From Nitrosovibrio tenuis (GTDB lineage Bacteria; Pseudomonadota; Gammaproteobacteria; Burkholderiales; Nitrosomonadaceae): a stretch of 46,034 nt of DNA. The stretch spans positions 1-46,034 of the forward strand of contig NZ_FOBH01000015.1 of the NCBI RefSeq assembly GCF_900109785.1. Direction: 5' to 3'. The number at the start of each line of letters is the position of its first letter. Position 1 is the first letter of the stretch. This document shows positions 1 to 8,486 of the stretch, one piece after another. The notes under the pieces were generated by a model. That model saw nothing but the letters and a program-made list of their open reading frames with translations, did no database searches and was not told the DNA's origin. The position numbers were made by a program, and so were the translations under genes.

Positions 1-2354
1 CATACGCGCATCAGGATCTGCCCTTCGAGATGCTGGTGGCCAGGCTCGCCCCGGAACGCCATCTGAGCCAGGCCCCGCTCTTCCAGGTGATGTTTAATCT
101 GCTCAATATCGATGGACGCTTACCTGACGATAAAACGGAATTGCCTGACGCCGAACTCGCTGCCGAAGCTGATTTTGACTCCGGTGAGGAGTCAGCAAAA
201 TTCGACCTCACCCTCTATGCCATCGAATATGACCGGACCATCCAGCTCCACGCGGTCTATGCACGAGATCTTTTTGAGCGCGACACCGTGGGATACATGC
301 TTGGCCACCTCACCAATCTCCTGCAAGCGATCGTTGCCGACCCTGACGTGCCGCTCGCGCGACTGCGGCTCACCCGTCAGTTACCTTCGGGAAGCAACAC
401 GGTCGCGCCCATGCGTCCATTTATAAAATTTTCCGGGCAAGCGATCGAACAGTCGATAGGAAGCCGTTTTCGCGAGCAGGCAGAGCGTTATCGCGATAGC
501 ATCGCCGTCCACACAAAAAATGAGCAGTTGACTTATACACAACTGGAAAAACTTTCCAATCGGATTGCCAACGCGCTCCTCGCCCTGCGCGGCACCGGCG
601 AGGAGCGGATCGCTCTGTATTTTCACCACGGCTGGCAGATGATCGCCGCCATGCTGGGCGTGCTGAAAGCAGGCAAAACATACGTTCCGCTCGATCCTGC
701 TCATCCTGTCTCCCGGGTTGAGAGGCTTATAGCCGATTCCACAGCCACCGCCGTCCTGACCGATATCGATGAATTTTCCACGGAACAGGCACAGGTGATT
801 TCTTTTGTCGAGAACGAGCGCTTCGATGTCAATCCGCCGCCACCCGTCCCGCCTGATACAGTCGCCTATATTCTCTACACCTCGGGATCCACAGGAGAGC
901 CGAAAGGCGTCGTGCAGACTCACCGCAATGTCCTCGCGCAGGTTCGGAACTACAGCAACAACCTGCATTTATGCGCAGAGGACCGGCTCACTTTTGTCGC
1001 TTCGTACGGCGTTGACGCGGCTGTTCAGGATATATTCGGCACCCTGCTTAACGGTGCAGCAGTTTATCCGATGTCCGTGCGGGATCATGGGATCGAGGCG
1101 CTCATCGACTGCCTGATAGAGCAAGAGATTACGGTTTTTCATTCTGCCCCGACTATATTTCGCCATCTTGTCCATGCACTAACGGGAATGGAGCGTCTGG
1201 AAAAAATCCGCCTCGTTGTCCTCGGCGGTGAGGCTGTTTACCGGCGCGACGTTGATTCTTTTCGGGCGCACTTTCCCCGGGATTGCCTGCTGGTCAATGG
1301 TTACGGGCTCACGGAGTCGACGATGGCACTGCAATGCTTCATAGATAGTAAATCAACGGTTGTACGCGACGCCGTACCCGTCGGTTACCCGGTTAATGAC
1401 ATCGAGGTTCTGTTGCTGGATGATGCCGGACAACCTGCAGATGTCTACTGCACGGGAGAAATCGTGCTGCATGGTTCCTTCATCGCCATGGGTTACTGGC
1501 GGCAGGGCAGTATTGCAGCATTCCCGTCGGATGACGGAGGGCGGCGGCTTTACCGCACGGGTGATCTTGGACGCAGACTTCCGGATGGCAGCATTGAGTT
1601 CATCGGGCGACGGGATTTCCAGGTGAAGATTCGCGGCTACCGCATAGAACCGAGCGAGATTGAAAACCACCTCCTTGAGTTTCCTGAAACAAAACAAGCA
1701 GTGGTTATCGCGCAAGAATATGCTGGCGAACGGCGGCTGGTCGCCTACATCTCGATGGGCTCGGCGGATTCGCCAGACTCGGCGGACTCGGGCCACCCGC
1801 CAGCCGACGACGACTTGCGCCGGCATCTCGCCCATCGGTTGCCGGATTATATGGTGCCGTCAGTGTTCGTTCTACTCGAAAAGCTGCCCATTACACCCAG
1901 CGGTAAGATCAATCGGCTGGCGCTGCCGGTGCCAGAAATGCGGGACGAAAGCTTTGTTTCACCCCGCGTCCCTGCTGAGGCAAAGCTTGTGGCGATTTGG
2001 CAGCAGATGCTGGGAGTCAGACACATCGGTATTCATGACAATTTCTTCACCCTCGGCGGACACTCTCTCCTGGCGACTCAAGTAATATCCCGGTTACGCG
2101 ATGAGTTCGGCGTAGAAGTCCCGCTGCAACAGATTTTTGAGACCCCGACTATCGCCGATCTGGCGTCTGTGGTAATGGCAGCACAGGTGGCGAACACGCT
2201 TTTGCCAAAGATCGAACCATTGCCGCGCTGGCGCCATCGCGCAAAAATTTCCGCGCTGGGGGAGCTGGTGTTTTCGAGTGAGCTGAAGGCGCTGCTGGGC
2301 CGCTTTGCCGCCAATGATATGATTGAAACGCACGTTGAGGAGAGAGCGCAATGA
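1..2354 (+). CDS. Nonribosomal peptide synthetase, C-terminal part (C-A-T), 5' end outside window
   Basis: The reading frame is open from the first bases, so the gene starts upstream of the window. It opens in the last part of a condensation domain (HQDLPFE and RHLSQAPLFQVMF, the C6 and C7 motifs). A complete adenylation domain follows: YTSGSTGEPKG near nt 870-905, NGYGLTES near 1300, YRTGDL near 1550 and the catalytic lysine in PSGKIN near 1905. A thiolation domain follows, with the phosphopantetheine serine in GGHSLL near 2060. After it come only about 70 residues and no thioesterase, reductase or terminal condensation domain. By alignment to GrsA I read the specificity pocket as D-A-Q-H-V-G-G-M-A-K. 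The Asp fits an alpha-amino acid, but I do not recognise the substrate. A small Ser-Ala-Asp repeat lies between the A and T domains. The stop overlaps the next gene by 4 bp. An assembly-line role is certain; the product is unknown. Confidence 0.95.
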   Translation, partial: YAHQDLPFEMLVARLAPERHLSQAPLFQVMFNLLNIDGRLPDDKTELPDAELAAEADFDSGEESAKFDLTLYAIEYDRTIQLHAVYARDLFERDTVGYMLGHLTNLLQAIVADPDVPLARLRLTRQLPSGSNTVAPMRPFIKFSGQAIEQSIGSRFREQAERYRDSIAVHTKNEQLTYTQLEKLSNRIANALLALRGTGEERIALYFHHGWQMIAAMLGVLKAGKTYVPLDPAHPVSRVERLIADSTATAVLTDIDEFSTEQAQVISFVENERFDVNPPPPVPPDTVAYILYTSGSTGEPKGVVQTHRNVLAQVRNYSNNLHLCAEDRLTFVASYGVDAAVQDIFGTLLNGAAVYPMSVRDHGIEALIDCLIEQEITVFHSAPTIFRHLVHALTGMERLEKIRLVVLGGEAVYRRDVDSFRAHFPRDCLLVNGYGLTESTMALQCFIDSKSTVVRDAVPVGYPVNDIEVLLLDDAGQPADVYCTGEIVLHGSFIAMGYWRQGSIAAFPSDDGGRRLYRTGDLGRRLPDGSIEFIGRRDFQVKIRGYRIEPSEIENHLLEFPETKQAVVIAQEYAGERRLVAYISMGSADSPDSADSGHPPADDDLRRHLAHRLPDYMVPSVFVLLEKLPITPSGKINRLALPVPEMRDESFVSPRVPAEAKLVAIWQQMLGVRHIGIHDNFFTLGGHSLLATQVISRLRDEFGVEVPLQQIFETPTIADLASVVMAAQVANTLLPKIEPLPRWRHRAKISALGELVFSSELKALLGRFAANDMIETHVEERAQ

Positions 2355-2986
2355 ACGCGATACAGCAAAGGGAAAACCCGGAAATCAAACTTATCGAAAG
2401 TGATAACGGCGAAGTCACGCTCTACATCGACGATGGCCAGGCAATGCAAGGGTGGGAAAAGGCATTGATGTGGGAATCTGCCGATATCCTGTGTGAATAC
2501 GGCTCGGAGTTCCTCGAAGTGGGCCTGGGACTGGGCATTTCGGCGTTGCGTATTGCCGGCAACCCGGCCACGCGCCGCCATATCGTCGTTGAAAAATTTC
2601 CACATGTCATTGAGCTTTTTCACGAACGCAATCCATCCCCGCCGCCAGCGCTGGAGATCGCTCCAGCAGATTTTTTTGAATATGTCCACGGAATCGAACC
2701 GGAGAGCCTCGACGGCATCTTTTTCGATCCCTACCTCGTCCCCGTCACGCTATGGGACGATGAGGCGCTATGGGCGAAAGTAATGCCAGCAGTGACACGC
2801 TCGTTGCGGCGAGGAGGTGTTTTCATCCCTTGCTTCTCCACGCGTCCAGTACTTCGTTGGCAGTTCGTCCACCACTTCGATCGCATCATTGTCGAGCGCC
2901 GATCCTATTCTTCGTACGCAACCACGGATTATGTTGCAAGAGATACCGGTGATGCCTATATCCAATGTTTCGTCCGGACGCGCTGA
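2351..2986 (+). CDS. SAM-dependent methyltransferase, guanidinoacetate/arginine N-methyltransferase-like
   Basis: 211 residues. The start ATG overlaps the NRPS stop (ATGA), so the two are translationally coupled and this is probably a tailoring enzyme of the same peptide. The SAM-binding glycine motif is EVGLGLGISAL near residue 57, after a Trp-Glu-containing MQGWEKALMWE stretch. That layout resembles guanidinoacetate N-methyltransferase and fungal arginine methyltransferase relatives. A later FDPYLVPVTLWDDEALW segment and a GGVFIP strand fit the rest of the Rossmann methyltransferase fold. There is no NRPS-type domain fusion, so it would act in trans on the carrier-bound or released product. 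The substrate is inferred only by family resemblance: a guanidino or other amino nitrogen is possible. A spermidine-synthase-like fold is the main alternative. Confidence 0.75.
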   Translation: MNAIQQRENPEIKLIESDNGEVTLYIDDGQAMQGWEKALMWESADILCEYGSEFLEVGLGLGISALRIAGNPATRRHIVVEKFPHVIELFHERNPSPPPALEIAPADFFEYVHGIEPESLDGIFFDPYLVPVTLWDDEALWAKVMPAVTRSLRRGGVFIPCFSTRPVLRWQFVHHFDRIIVERRSYSSYATTDYVARDTGDAYIQCFVRTR

Positions 2987-3012
2987 CGTTCAGTCTGACG
3001 CGGCATTAGGGC

Positions 3013-3822
3013 CTACGTCAGAGCTATACGCCGTAATGCCGTGCCGCGGCCGTATTCACGCAACTCGACTATTTTAGAAGCGCCGTTAACGGCGAGGCAG
3101 CCCAGCACATCGCGGCCGGGTTCAAAAAGCACGAGCCGCCACGAGGCCGATGCAGCGCCATCCTCGGAATCGTAAAAAAGCTTGGGTTCTATCCCCTCTA
3201 TTCCCTCGATTCCTTCTTTTCTTTTTCCAAGTGTTATTTCAAAGCTGTCCAAAGACTTGGAAAGCCCTCGGCCAAGAGCTTTGATGTAAGCCTCCTTGCA
3301 GATCCAGAAAGTGAAAAATACAGTATTCCTCTCCTCAGGGTCCGCCGCATGCAGCCACCCTTGCTCACCAGCAGTAAAATATGAGGAAATTGAGGCAAGC
3401 CCAACAGAATCGCGGATGACTTCAACGTCTACCCCGACCTCGGTTCCATGCGTGATTGCGTGGACGATGCAATCGCCAGAATGCGTCACATTGAACTGAA
3501 CAGAACTGGGGGGGTACTGCAGAAACGGTTTACCGTAGTGGTTCTGCTTGAATCGGATGAGAGCGGGGTCAGAACCCGTGTATTGTGCCAGGAGGCAGCG
3601 AAGGGAAGCACGACCTAGGACGAATCGGACCCGATCGCGCTCAAAACGGAACCGATGTGTCCGATAACGCTCTTCCTCATCGAGAATCGATAGACAGTGG
3701 TCAAGTGAAATATGCGTAGGGGGAACCGTCATATACCAGAGGTGGACCACGCCCTCAGGTAATTCAATAGGTAATTCAAAGGGTAATCCAAGGGTGATGT
3801 CTGAATTTACGAATTCATGCAT
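3013..3822 (-). CDS. Sfp-type 4'-phosphopantetheinyl transferase
   Basis: 269 residues. Transfers phosphopantetheine from CoA to the active serine of carrier domains, which the adjacent NRPS needs. Both signature motifs are visible: GVDVEVIRDS near residue 130 (Mg-binding Asp) and FWICKEAYIKALGRGL near residue 170 (the W-x-x-KEA-x-x-K pattern). The length fits the larger Sfp/Gsp class rather than the short AcpS class. A GGGAG Shine-Dalgarno lies about 7 nt before the ATG. The gene converges on the methyltransferase with only 26 bp between them. An in-frame 9-bp repeat writes Gly-Ile-Glu three times near residue 210, which looks like recent slippage in a surface loop. It follows the permease gene in the same direction after 66 bp. 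Confidence 0.93.
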   Translation of the reverse strand: MHEFVNSDITLGLPFELPIELPEGVVHLWYMTVPPTHISLDHCLSILDEEERYRTHRFRFERDRVRFVLGRASLRCLLAQYTGSDPALIRFKQNHYGKPFLQYPPSSVQFNVTHSGDCIVHAITHGTEVGVDVEVIRDSVGLASISSYFTAGEQGWLHAADPEERNTVFFTFWICKEAYIKALGRGLSKSLDSFEITLGKRKEGIEGIEGIEPKLFYDSEDGAASASWRLVLFEPGRDVLGCLAVNGASKIVELREYGRGTALRRIALT

Positions 3823-3888
3823 TACCTGACTCCCACAGTGAAGAAGTTAGAGAAAGGTTCAGCCACCCGTCGAGATAGACCAAAACGA

Positions 3889-4881
3889 TCACTGCTTCCT
3901 CGACAGTAATATCAACAGCATGGGGACACCCAGCAATGCTGTCAGGACACCCACCGGTAATTGCTGAGGCGCCCATAACGTCCGGGCCAGGGTATCGGCC
4001 AAGGTCAGGAAACTGCCTCCCAGCAGCACCGACAATGGCAGAAGCCAGCGAAAATCGTGGACGCCCAGCAAGCGGACAACATGCGGCACAATCAGCCCGA
4101 CAAAACCAATGGCGCCTGCCAGTATCAGCGCCGCCACCGTCGCCAATGACGCGCAAAAGTATATCCCGAGCTGCAACGGCAGCACCGCCACACCCAGCGT
4201 TTTTGCCTTTATCTGGCCCAGGCTGAGAACGTTGAGACTACTGGAAAAGAGCATGCTCATGGCCATCACAACAATTAATACCGCCCACGCGGGCAGCAAC
4301 TCTTCGGCACGGGAAACGTCGCCCATCAGCCAGAACAGCATGCCTTTTACATCGCCGGCAGGCGCCAGGGTCAGGATCAAAGTAATCAGCGCGGTGCAAC
4401 CGGCAGATAACACCACGCCTGTCAGAAGCAACCGGTATAGATTCCAGTCGCCCGCGCGAAAACTCAAGCCGAACACGAGGGCGACCACAGCCAACGCGCC
4501 TGCCAGCGATGTCAGATTAACCCACACGATGCCCCACCCCAGCAGCATTGCGAGGAGCGCGCCCACCGCTGCCCCGCCGGAGACGCCGAGAATATAAGGA
4601 TCGGCCAGCGGATTGCGTAATAAAACCTGCAAAAGAGCCCCAGCCAGGGCCAATAGGCCACCACAAGCAAATGCGGCCAATACACGCGGGACGCGAAGCT
4701 GCCAGACAATCTGATGAACGCTGCTGTCCGCAGAAAACAGCAGCGCCTGGACGATCTCTGAAAAAGGAACGCTCACGCTGCCAAACAGTAACCCCGTAAA
4801 CAGGCTGCCAAAGCCAAGCAGAAAAAAGAGCACCAGCAGGACTGGGCGATGTTTCGTGAAAATCACATCAATAGAGGACAA
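3889..4881 (-). CDS. FecCD-family ABC transporter permease (iron-siderophore or cobalamin)
   Basis: 330 residues, the usual family length, with about ten hydrophobic segments. Typical landmarks are LRVPRVLAAFACGGLLALAG near residue 65, the LLRNPLADPYILGVSGGA segment near 90-105, GFVGLIVPHVVR near 265, and a closing GVLTALLGVPMLLILL. This family forms the membrane channel for ferric siderophores, haem or vitamin B12. The frame opens with a TTG directly after a TGA stop, so TTG at 4881 is the earliest possible start. The GTG five codons later is an alternative. No ATPase (FecE/BtuD type) or binding protein is encoded beside it, so it must borrow partners from elsewhere or be an orphan. Its place next to NRPS genes suggests siderophore uptake, but this is inference. 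Confidence 0.9.
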   Translation of the reverse strand: MSSIDVIFTKHRPVLLVLFFLLGFGSLFTGLLFGSVSVPFSEIVQALLFSADSSVHQIVWQLRVPRVLAAFACGGLLALAGALLQVLLRNPLADPYILGVSGGAAVGALLAMLLGWGIVWVNLTSLAGALAVVALVFGLSFRAGDWNLYRLLLTGVVLSAGCTALITLILTLAPAGDVKGMLFWLMGDVSRAEELLPAWAVLIVVMAMSMLFSSSLNVLSLGQIKAKTLGVAVLPLQLGIYFCASLATVAALILAGAIGFVGLIVPHVVRLLGVHDFRWLLPLSVLLGGSFLTLADTLARTLWAPQQLPVGVLTALLGVPMLLILLSRKQ

Positions 4882-5113
4882 TCAAAATCTCAGGATTTCG
4901 CTGCCCGGCTATATCCTGAATCCGGCAGCTGGACACGCCCAAGTGAGCGGCGTTCGGGCTTTCCGCCACGCGCGACGCGCCGCAGAGCCGCTCCCCCGTC
5001 AAAAGGAGAAACAATGGGAGCAACAACGCCGAGCGGGCCGAGCGATGTGCAATCGGACCTGTAGCGAAATCATCAAGAGGGTAAAAGGTGCAAATCTGAT
5101 TTCTTCAATAACC

Positions 5114-5152
5114 GCGATACCTGCCGGCTAATCCCGAGCGATCACCTGCCGG
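5114..5152 (-). repeat. Near-perfect 14/15-bp direct repeat upstream of the FecCD gene
   Basis: On the minus strand the sequence CCGGCAGGTGATCGC (5138-5152) is followed one 25-bp period later by CCGGCAGGTATCGC (5114-5127). The copies differ by a single base deletion. The pair lies in the 305-bp space between the HAD gene and the permease gene (4882-5186), which otherwise holds no convincing gene. Two same-face copies could be a regulator-binding site for the permease transcript. I do not recognise a Fur box or a cobalamin riboswitch core here. Confidence 0.55.
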
Positions 5153-5186
5153 ATTTAGGATGACGTACCTGTACAGCGACGCAACG

Positions 5187-5849
5187 TTATCGCAGACTGA
5201 TGACGGGCCAGGCTTTTTTTTCCGCGTAACCCTTGAGTGTGGCGTCAGGGTCCACGGCCACGGGATGGGTTACCTTGTTGAGCAACGGAATATCGTTCAG
5301 TGAATCGCTATAAAACCAGCTTTCCAGAAAAGACAGCCAGGTGAGGTTGTGCTCGTCCAGCCAGCTTTCCAACCGGGCTATCTTGCCTTCTCTGAAGCAA
5401 GGAACACCCAAAACCTTACCTGTGAATTCCCCGTCTTCTTGTTCCGGTTCAGTGGCGATCAGGTGGTTTATTCCTAATGCGCGCGCGATAGGGCCGGTGA
5501 CAAAACTGTTGGTTGCCGTGATGATGACGCACAGATCGCGGCCGAGCATATGTCTTTTAATCAACTCCCGCGCGCCCGGCGTTATCAGTTGCGCTATCCT
5601 GTTCTTCATGAATTCGCTGTGCCAGGCATCAAGCTGGTTGCGAGGATGGCGCGACAGTGGCTTCAACTGAAAATCCAGGAACTCGTGTATATCCAGCGTG
5701 CCCGCCTTGTACTGCTCATAGAATTCCATATTGCGCGCCTCGTACACCTCACGGTCGAGTACGCGCTTCTCGATCAGGAATTGAGCCCACTCAAAGTCGC
5801 TGTCGCCAGCCAGGAGAGTATTGTCGAGGTCAAACAGGGCCAGATTCAT
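5187..5849 (-). CDS. HAD-superfamily IB hydrolase (SerB-like phosphatase)
   Basis: 220 residues. HAD motif I is ALFDLDNTLL at residues 4-13, where Asp6 is the nucleophile and Asp8 the acid. Motif II is the threonine of IITATNSFV near 110, and the C-terminal motif is FYSDSLNDIPLL near 180, giving the acidic Mg ligands. A helical cap lies between motif I and motif II, as in subclass IB enzymes related to phosphoserine phosphatase. Substrate-determining residues are not evident, so a specific reaction (phosphoserine, histidinol phosphate or other small phosphomonoester) is not assigned. The ATG overlaps the stop of hda by 4 bp. The pair is therefore co-translated. Confidence 0.88.
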   Translation of the reverse strand: MNLALFDLDNTLLAGDSDFEWAQFLIEKRVLDREVYEARNMEFYEQYKAGTLDIHEFLDFQLKPLSRHPRNQLDAWHSEFMKNRIAQLITPGARELIKRHMLGRDLCVIITATNSFVTGPIARALGINHLIATEPEQEDGEFTGKVLGVPCFREGKIARLESWLDEHNLTWLSFLESWFYSDSLNDIPLLNKVTHPVAVDPDATLKGYAEKKAWPVISLR

Positions 5850-6523
5850 GACACGGCCTGAAATAATTCACGCACCAGCGGGATGGTGACCTTACGCTGG
5901 TTAGCTAAAGAAAAACTGTCGAGAGCGTCAAGCGTGGCCATCAACGACGGCAGATCACGCCTCCCATGCCGCAGCAAATAGTCACACACCTCCTGCGGCA
6001 GATCGAGTCCGCGGCCCAAAGCATGGCATTTCATGGCTTTTATTTTTTCCTCGTCGCTCAATTCATGAACCTGATAAACCAACCCCCATCCCAGGCGCGT
6101 GATGAGATCATCACGCAACCTCAGTTGCGCCGGAGCGGCCGGACCGCTTACCAGAAGAAGCGCATGGCCCTCGTCACGGATGTGATTATAAAGATTAAAT
6201 AAGCTGATTTGTGCTTTGGCATTGAGACGATCCACGTCATCCACCGTTACGCAATGGGGCTCACTGCTGGCAATAAATTCAGTCTCCGGTGCACAGGAGA
6301 AATAGGCCACATTCATTTTGCGGCGCATGCATATCCCCGCTATGGCCTGTAGCAAGTGAGTTCTGCCGCATCCCGCTCCGCCCCATAAATAAATAAAACG
6401 CTCCCGTTCCAATCCCGCAACGACATTGCTCAGGGTCTGCAGCAGTTCAATGTTGCGCCCTGGGACGAAGTTAGCCAGCGTAGGTGGCGGCGAAGGGGCG
6501 ATATCCAGCAGCAGCTGTTTCAT
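5846..6523 (-). CDS. hda: DnaA-homologous regulatory protein Hda
   Basis: 225 residues, one AAA+ domain without the DNA-binding domain IV of DnaA. With the DNA-bound sliding clamp, Hda stimulates ATP hydrolysis by DnaA and so prevents re-initiation of replication. The N-terminal MKQLLLDI is the clamp-binding peptide position. The P-loop is [10 protein letters not shown] near residues 48-57, with Arg instead of the usual Lys as in several Hda proteins, and VTVDDVDRL near 93 is the Walker B. RxxLP-like [13 protein letters not shown] near the end is typical of the family. It is expressed divergently from purM and overlaps the HAD gene downstream, an arrangement common in related ammonia oxidisers. 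Confidence 0.93.
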   Translation of the reverse strand: MKQLLLDIAPSPPPTLANFVPGRNIELLQTLSNVVAGLERERFIYLWGGAGCGRTHLLQAIAGICMRRKMNVAYFSCAPETEFIASSEPHCVTVDDVDRLNAKAQISLFNLYNHIRDEGHALLLVSGPAAPAQLRLRDDLITRLGWGLVYQVHELSDEEKIKAMKCHALGRGLDLPQEVCDYLLRHGRRDLPSLMATLDALDSFSLANQRKVTIPLVRELFQAVS

Positions 6524-6677
6524 GATGAAAGAAAAGATCTAGAGGTTGTCGCCCATGTGCCATGTGTAGATGTACCACATGACGTAAATATAACGCTCAA
6601 ACGAATCACCTGGATATACGGTCTAGGTTCGGAATCAGTTGCTTCACGGCTGAGCAATGTTCACGCGTCATTTGCGG

Positions 6678-6683
6678 TAAAAT
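6678..6683 (+). promoter_or_regulatory. Possible purM promoter -10 element in the hda-purM divergent region
   Basis: TAAAAT lies about 50 bp before the preferred purM TTG start, within the 210-bp divergent spacer (6524-6733). No good -35 hexamer is seen at the right distance. The assignment therefore rests on position and base composition only. Nothing else was recognised in the spacer, and no PurR-type operator is obvious. Confidence 0.3.
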
Positions 6684-6733
6684 CGACTTTTTTGAAAAGC
6701 GACACTCTATCCGCAACAAGACGAGAACTCAAC

Positions 6734-7792
6734 TTGACTTCATCCAAAAAGGGAAATTCTGAACCTGTTCCACTTTCCTACCGCGCAGCGGGAGTAGATA
6801 TCGATGCGGGCGATCGCCTGGTAGAAACTATCAAGCCCTACGCGAAACGTACCATGCGTCCGGAAGTGCTCGCGGGCATCGGCGGCTTCGGGGCGCTATT
6901 CGAGATTTCCAAGAGTTACCGAAATCCTGTACTCGTATCGGGCACCGATGGCGTGGGTACCAAGTTGAAACTTGCCTTCCAGTCCGGCAAACACGACCGT
7001 ATTGGCATTGATCTGGTGGCAATGAGCGTCAACGACGTCCTGGTTCAAGGAGCGGAACCACTATTCTTTCTGGACTATTTTGCCTGCGGCAGGCTGGACG
7101 TCGATACTGCCAGCCGGGTAATCAAAGGTATTGCGGCGGGTTGCGAACAGGCGGGTTGTGCTTTGATCGGCGGGGAAACAGCGGAAATGCCGGGCATGTA
7201 TCCCGAAGGAGAATACGATCTTGCAGGCTTCGCCGTGGGGGTAGTGGAAAAGGACCGCATCATTACCGGCGCGGCCATCCGTGAAGGTGATGCGATACTG
7301 GGCCTTGCCTCCAGCGGCGCGCATTCGAATGGTTATTCACTGATCCGCAAGATTATCGAAAAAAATAATATCGACTTGTCGGCCGACTTCAATGGCGAAA
7401 CGTTGATAGACGTGATTATGGCGCCAACCCGGATTTACGTAAAACCACTGCTTGAACTGATGCTGCACTTGCCGGTGAAGGGCATGGCACACATCACGGG
7501 AGGCGGATTGGTGGAAAATATTCCGCGCGTTCTGCCAGATGGCATTTGCGCGATACTGAAAAAAGACACGTGGGATATGCCTCCGCTTTTTCGATGGCTG
7601 CAACAGCAGGGCAGTGTGACCGATAGTGAAATGTACCGCGTATTCAATTGCGGAATTGGCATGGTAGTGATCGTCGCGCCGGAATTTGCCGATACTGCTT
7701 TAAGATTATTGCGAATCGCCGGGGAAACGGTATGGCACATCGGCACGATTCGGCCACGCCATGCGAATTCAGCGCAAACTGTCATTGAATGA
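6734..7792 (+). CDS. purM: Phosphoribosylformylglycinamidine cyclo-ligase (AIR synthetase)
   Basis: Closes the imidazole ring in purine synthesis, using ATP to convert FGAM to AIR. The start is placed at TTG 6734 ([26 protein letters not shown]...), which gives 352 residues, the normal size. The frame is open to an ATG at 6557, but the extra 59 residues do not resemble the family. Signature segments are [20 protein letters not shown], the [14 protein letters not shown] substrate loop near residue 60, FLDYFACG, and the [21 protein letters not shown] motif region near 145. [13 protein letters not shown] lies in the C-terminal half. The fold is the PurM/SelD/ThiL type. It is followed after 42 bp by purN and an envelope gene in the same direction. 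Confidence 0.96.
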   Translation: MTSSKKGNSEPVPLSYRAAGVDIDAGDRLVETIKPYAKRTMRPEVLAGIGGFGALFEISKSYRNPVLVSGTDGVGTKLKLAFQSGKHDRIGIDLVAMSVNDVLVQGAEPLFFLDYFACGRLDVDTASRVIKGIAAGCEQAGCALIGGETAEMPGMYPEGEYDLAGFAVGVVEKDRIITGAAIREGDAILGLASSGAHSNGYSLIRKIIEKNNIDLSADFNGETLIDVIMAPTRIYVKPLLELMLHLPVKGMAHITGGGLVENIPRVLPDGICAILKKDTWDMPPLFRWLQQQGSVTDSEMYRVFNCGIGMVVIVAPEFADTALRLLRIAGETVWHIGTIRPRHANSAQTVIE

Positions 7793-7834
7793 TAGGCAGC
7801 ATACCAGCCCCCTCTGTGGCCAGCCGCTGATACA

Positions 7835-8476
7835 GTGAAGTCTCTTGTTATCCTCATCTCCGGCCGCGGCAGCAATATGCAGGCGTTGATCGAGGCGAAA
7901 CTTCCCGCAAGGATAAGCGCGGTCATCAGCAATAGGCCCAGTGCACCAGGCCTGGAAATCGCGAAAACGCATGGGATTGAAACCGGAGTAGTGGATCGAC
8001 GGTCTTACCCGGATCGTGAAGCGTTCGATACCGCGCTGGCAAGGACAATCGACGCTTATGAGCCAGACCTGATCGCGCTCGCCGGTTTCATGCACATTCT
8101 GGAAGATGGTTTTGTTAAACGCTATCAGGGCAGGTTGATGAACGTTCACCCTTCACTGTTGCCTGCTTTTCCCGGTCTCAACTCGCACAGGCAAGCCTTG
8201 AAAGAAGGGGTCAAAATACACGGCTGTACCGTGCATTTTGTCACCCCGCAAACCGATCGGGGCCCAATAGTGCTCCAGGCAGCGGTCCCGGTCCTGCCCT
8301 GCGACACCGAGGAAACCCTCGCGGCCCGTGTCTTGCAACAGGAACATCGAATATATCCTGAAGCCGTGCGCTGGTTCATGGAGGGCAGGCTTAAGCTCTC
8401 CGATAACGGTGTTGACGTGAGCCATGTCGCTGATCCCGCGGTGAGTGGCTCAGTTTTATATTCGCCAGGATTATGA
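7835..8476 (+). CDS. purN: Phosphoribosylglycinamide formyltransferase (GART)
   Basis: 213 residues. Transfers the formyl group of 10-formyl-tetrahydrofolate to GAR in purine synthesis. ISGRGSNMQAL at residues 8-18 binds the phosphate. NVHPSLLPAFPG near residue 105 gives the catalytic Asn and His. TDRGPIVLQ near 145 gives the catalytic Asp. The start is a GTG at 7835; there is no nearby ATG in frame that keeps the N-terminal strand. It lies 42 bp after purM, forming a two-step purine operon, and stops 10 bp before the DUF3108 gene. Confidence 0.96.
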   Translation: MKSLVILISGRGSNMQALIEAKLPARISAVISNRPSAPGLEIAKTHGIETGVVDRRSYPDREAFDTALARTIDAYEPDLIALAGFMHILEDGFVKRYQGRLMNVHPSLLPAFPGLNSHRQALKEGVKIHGCTVHFVTPQTDRGPIVLQAAVPVLPCDTEETLAARVLQQEHRIYPEAVRWFMEGRLKLSDNGVDVSHVADPAVSGSVLYSPGL

Positions 8477-8486
8477 TAAGGAACAG

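Noticed and set aside
4856-5131. 91-codon plus-strand frame upstream of the FecCD gene
   Set aside because: No family-like wording, rich in Arg/Ala/Gln, no ribosome-binding site; it overlaps the permease start region and the direct repeat.
4882-5186. Cobalamin riboswitch ahead of the FecCD permease gene
   Set aside because: The minus strand lacks the B12-box and the other conserved core words of that class; only the paired direct repeat is present.
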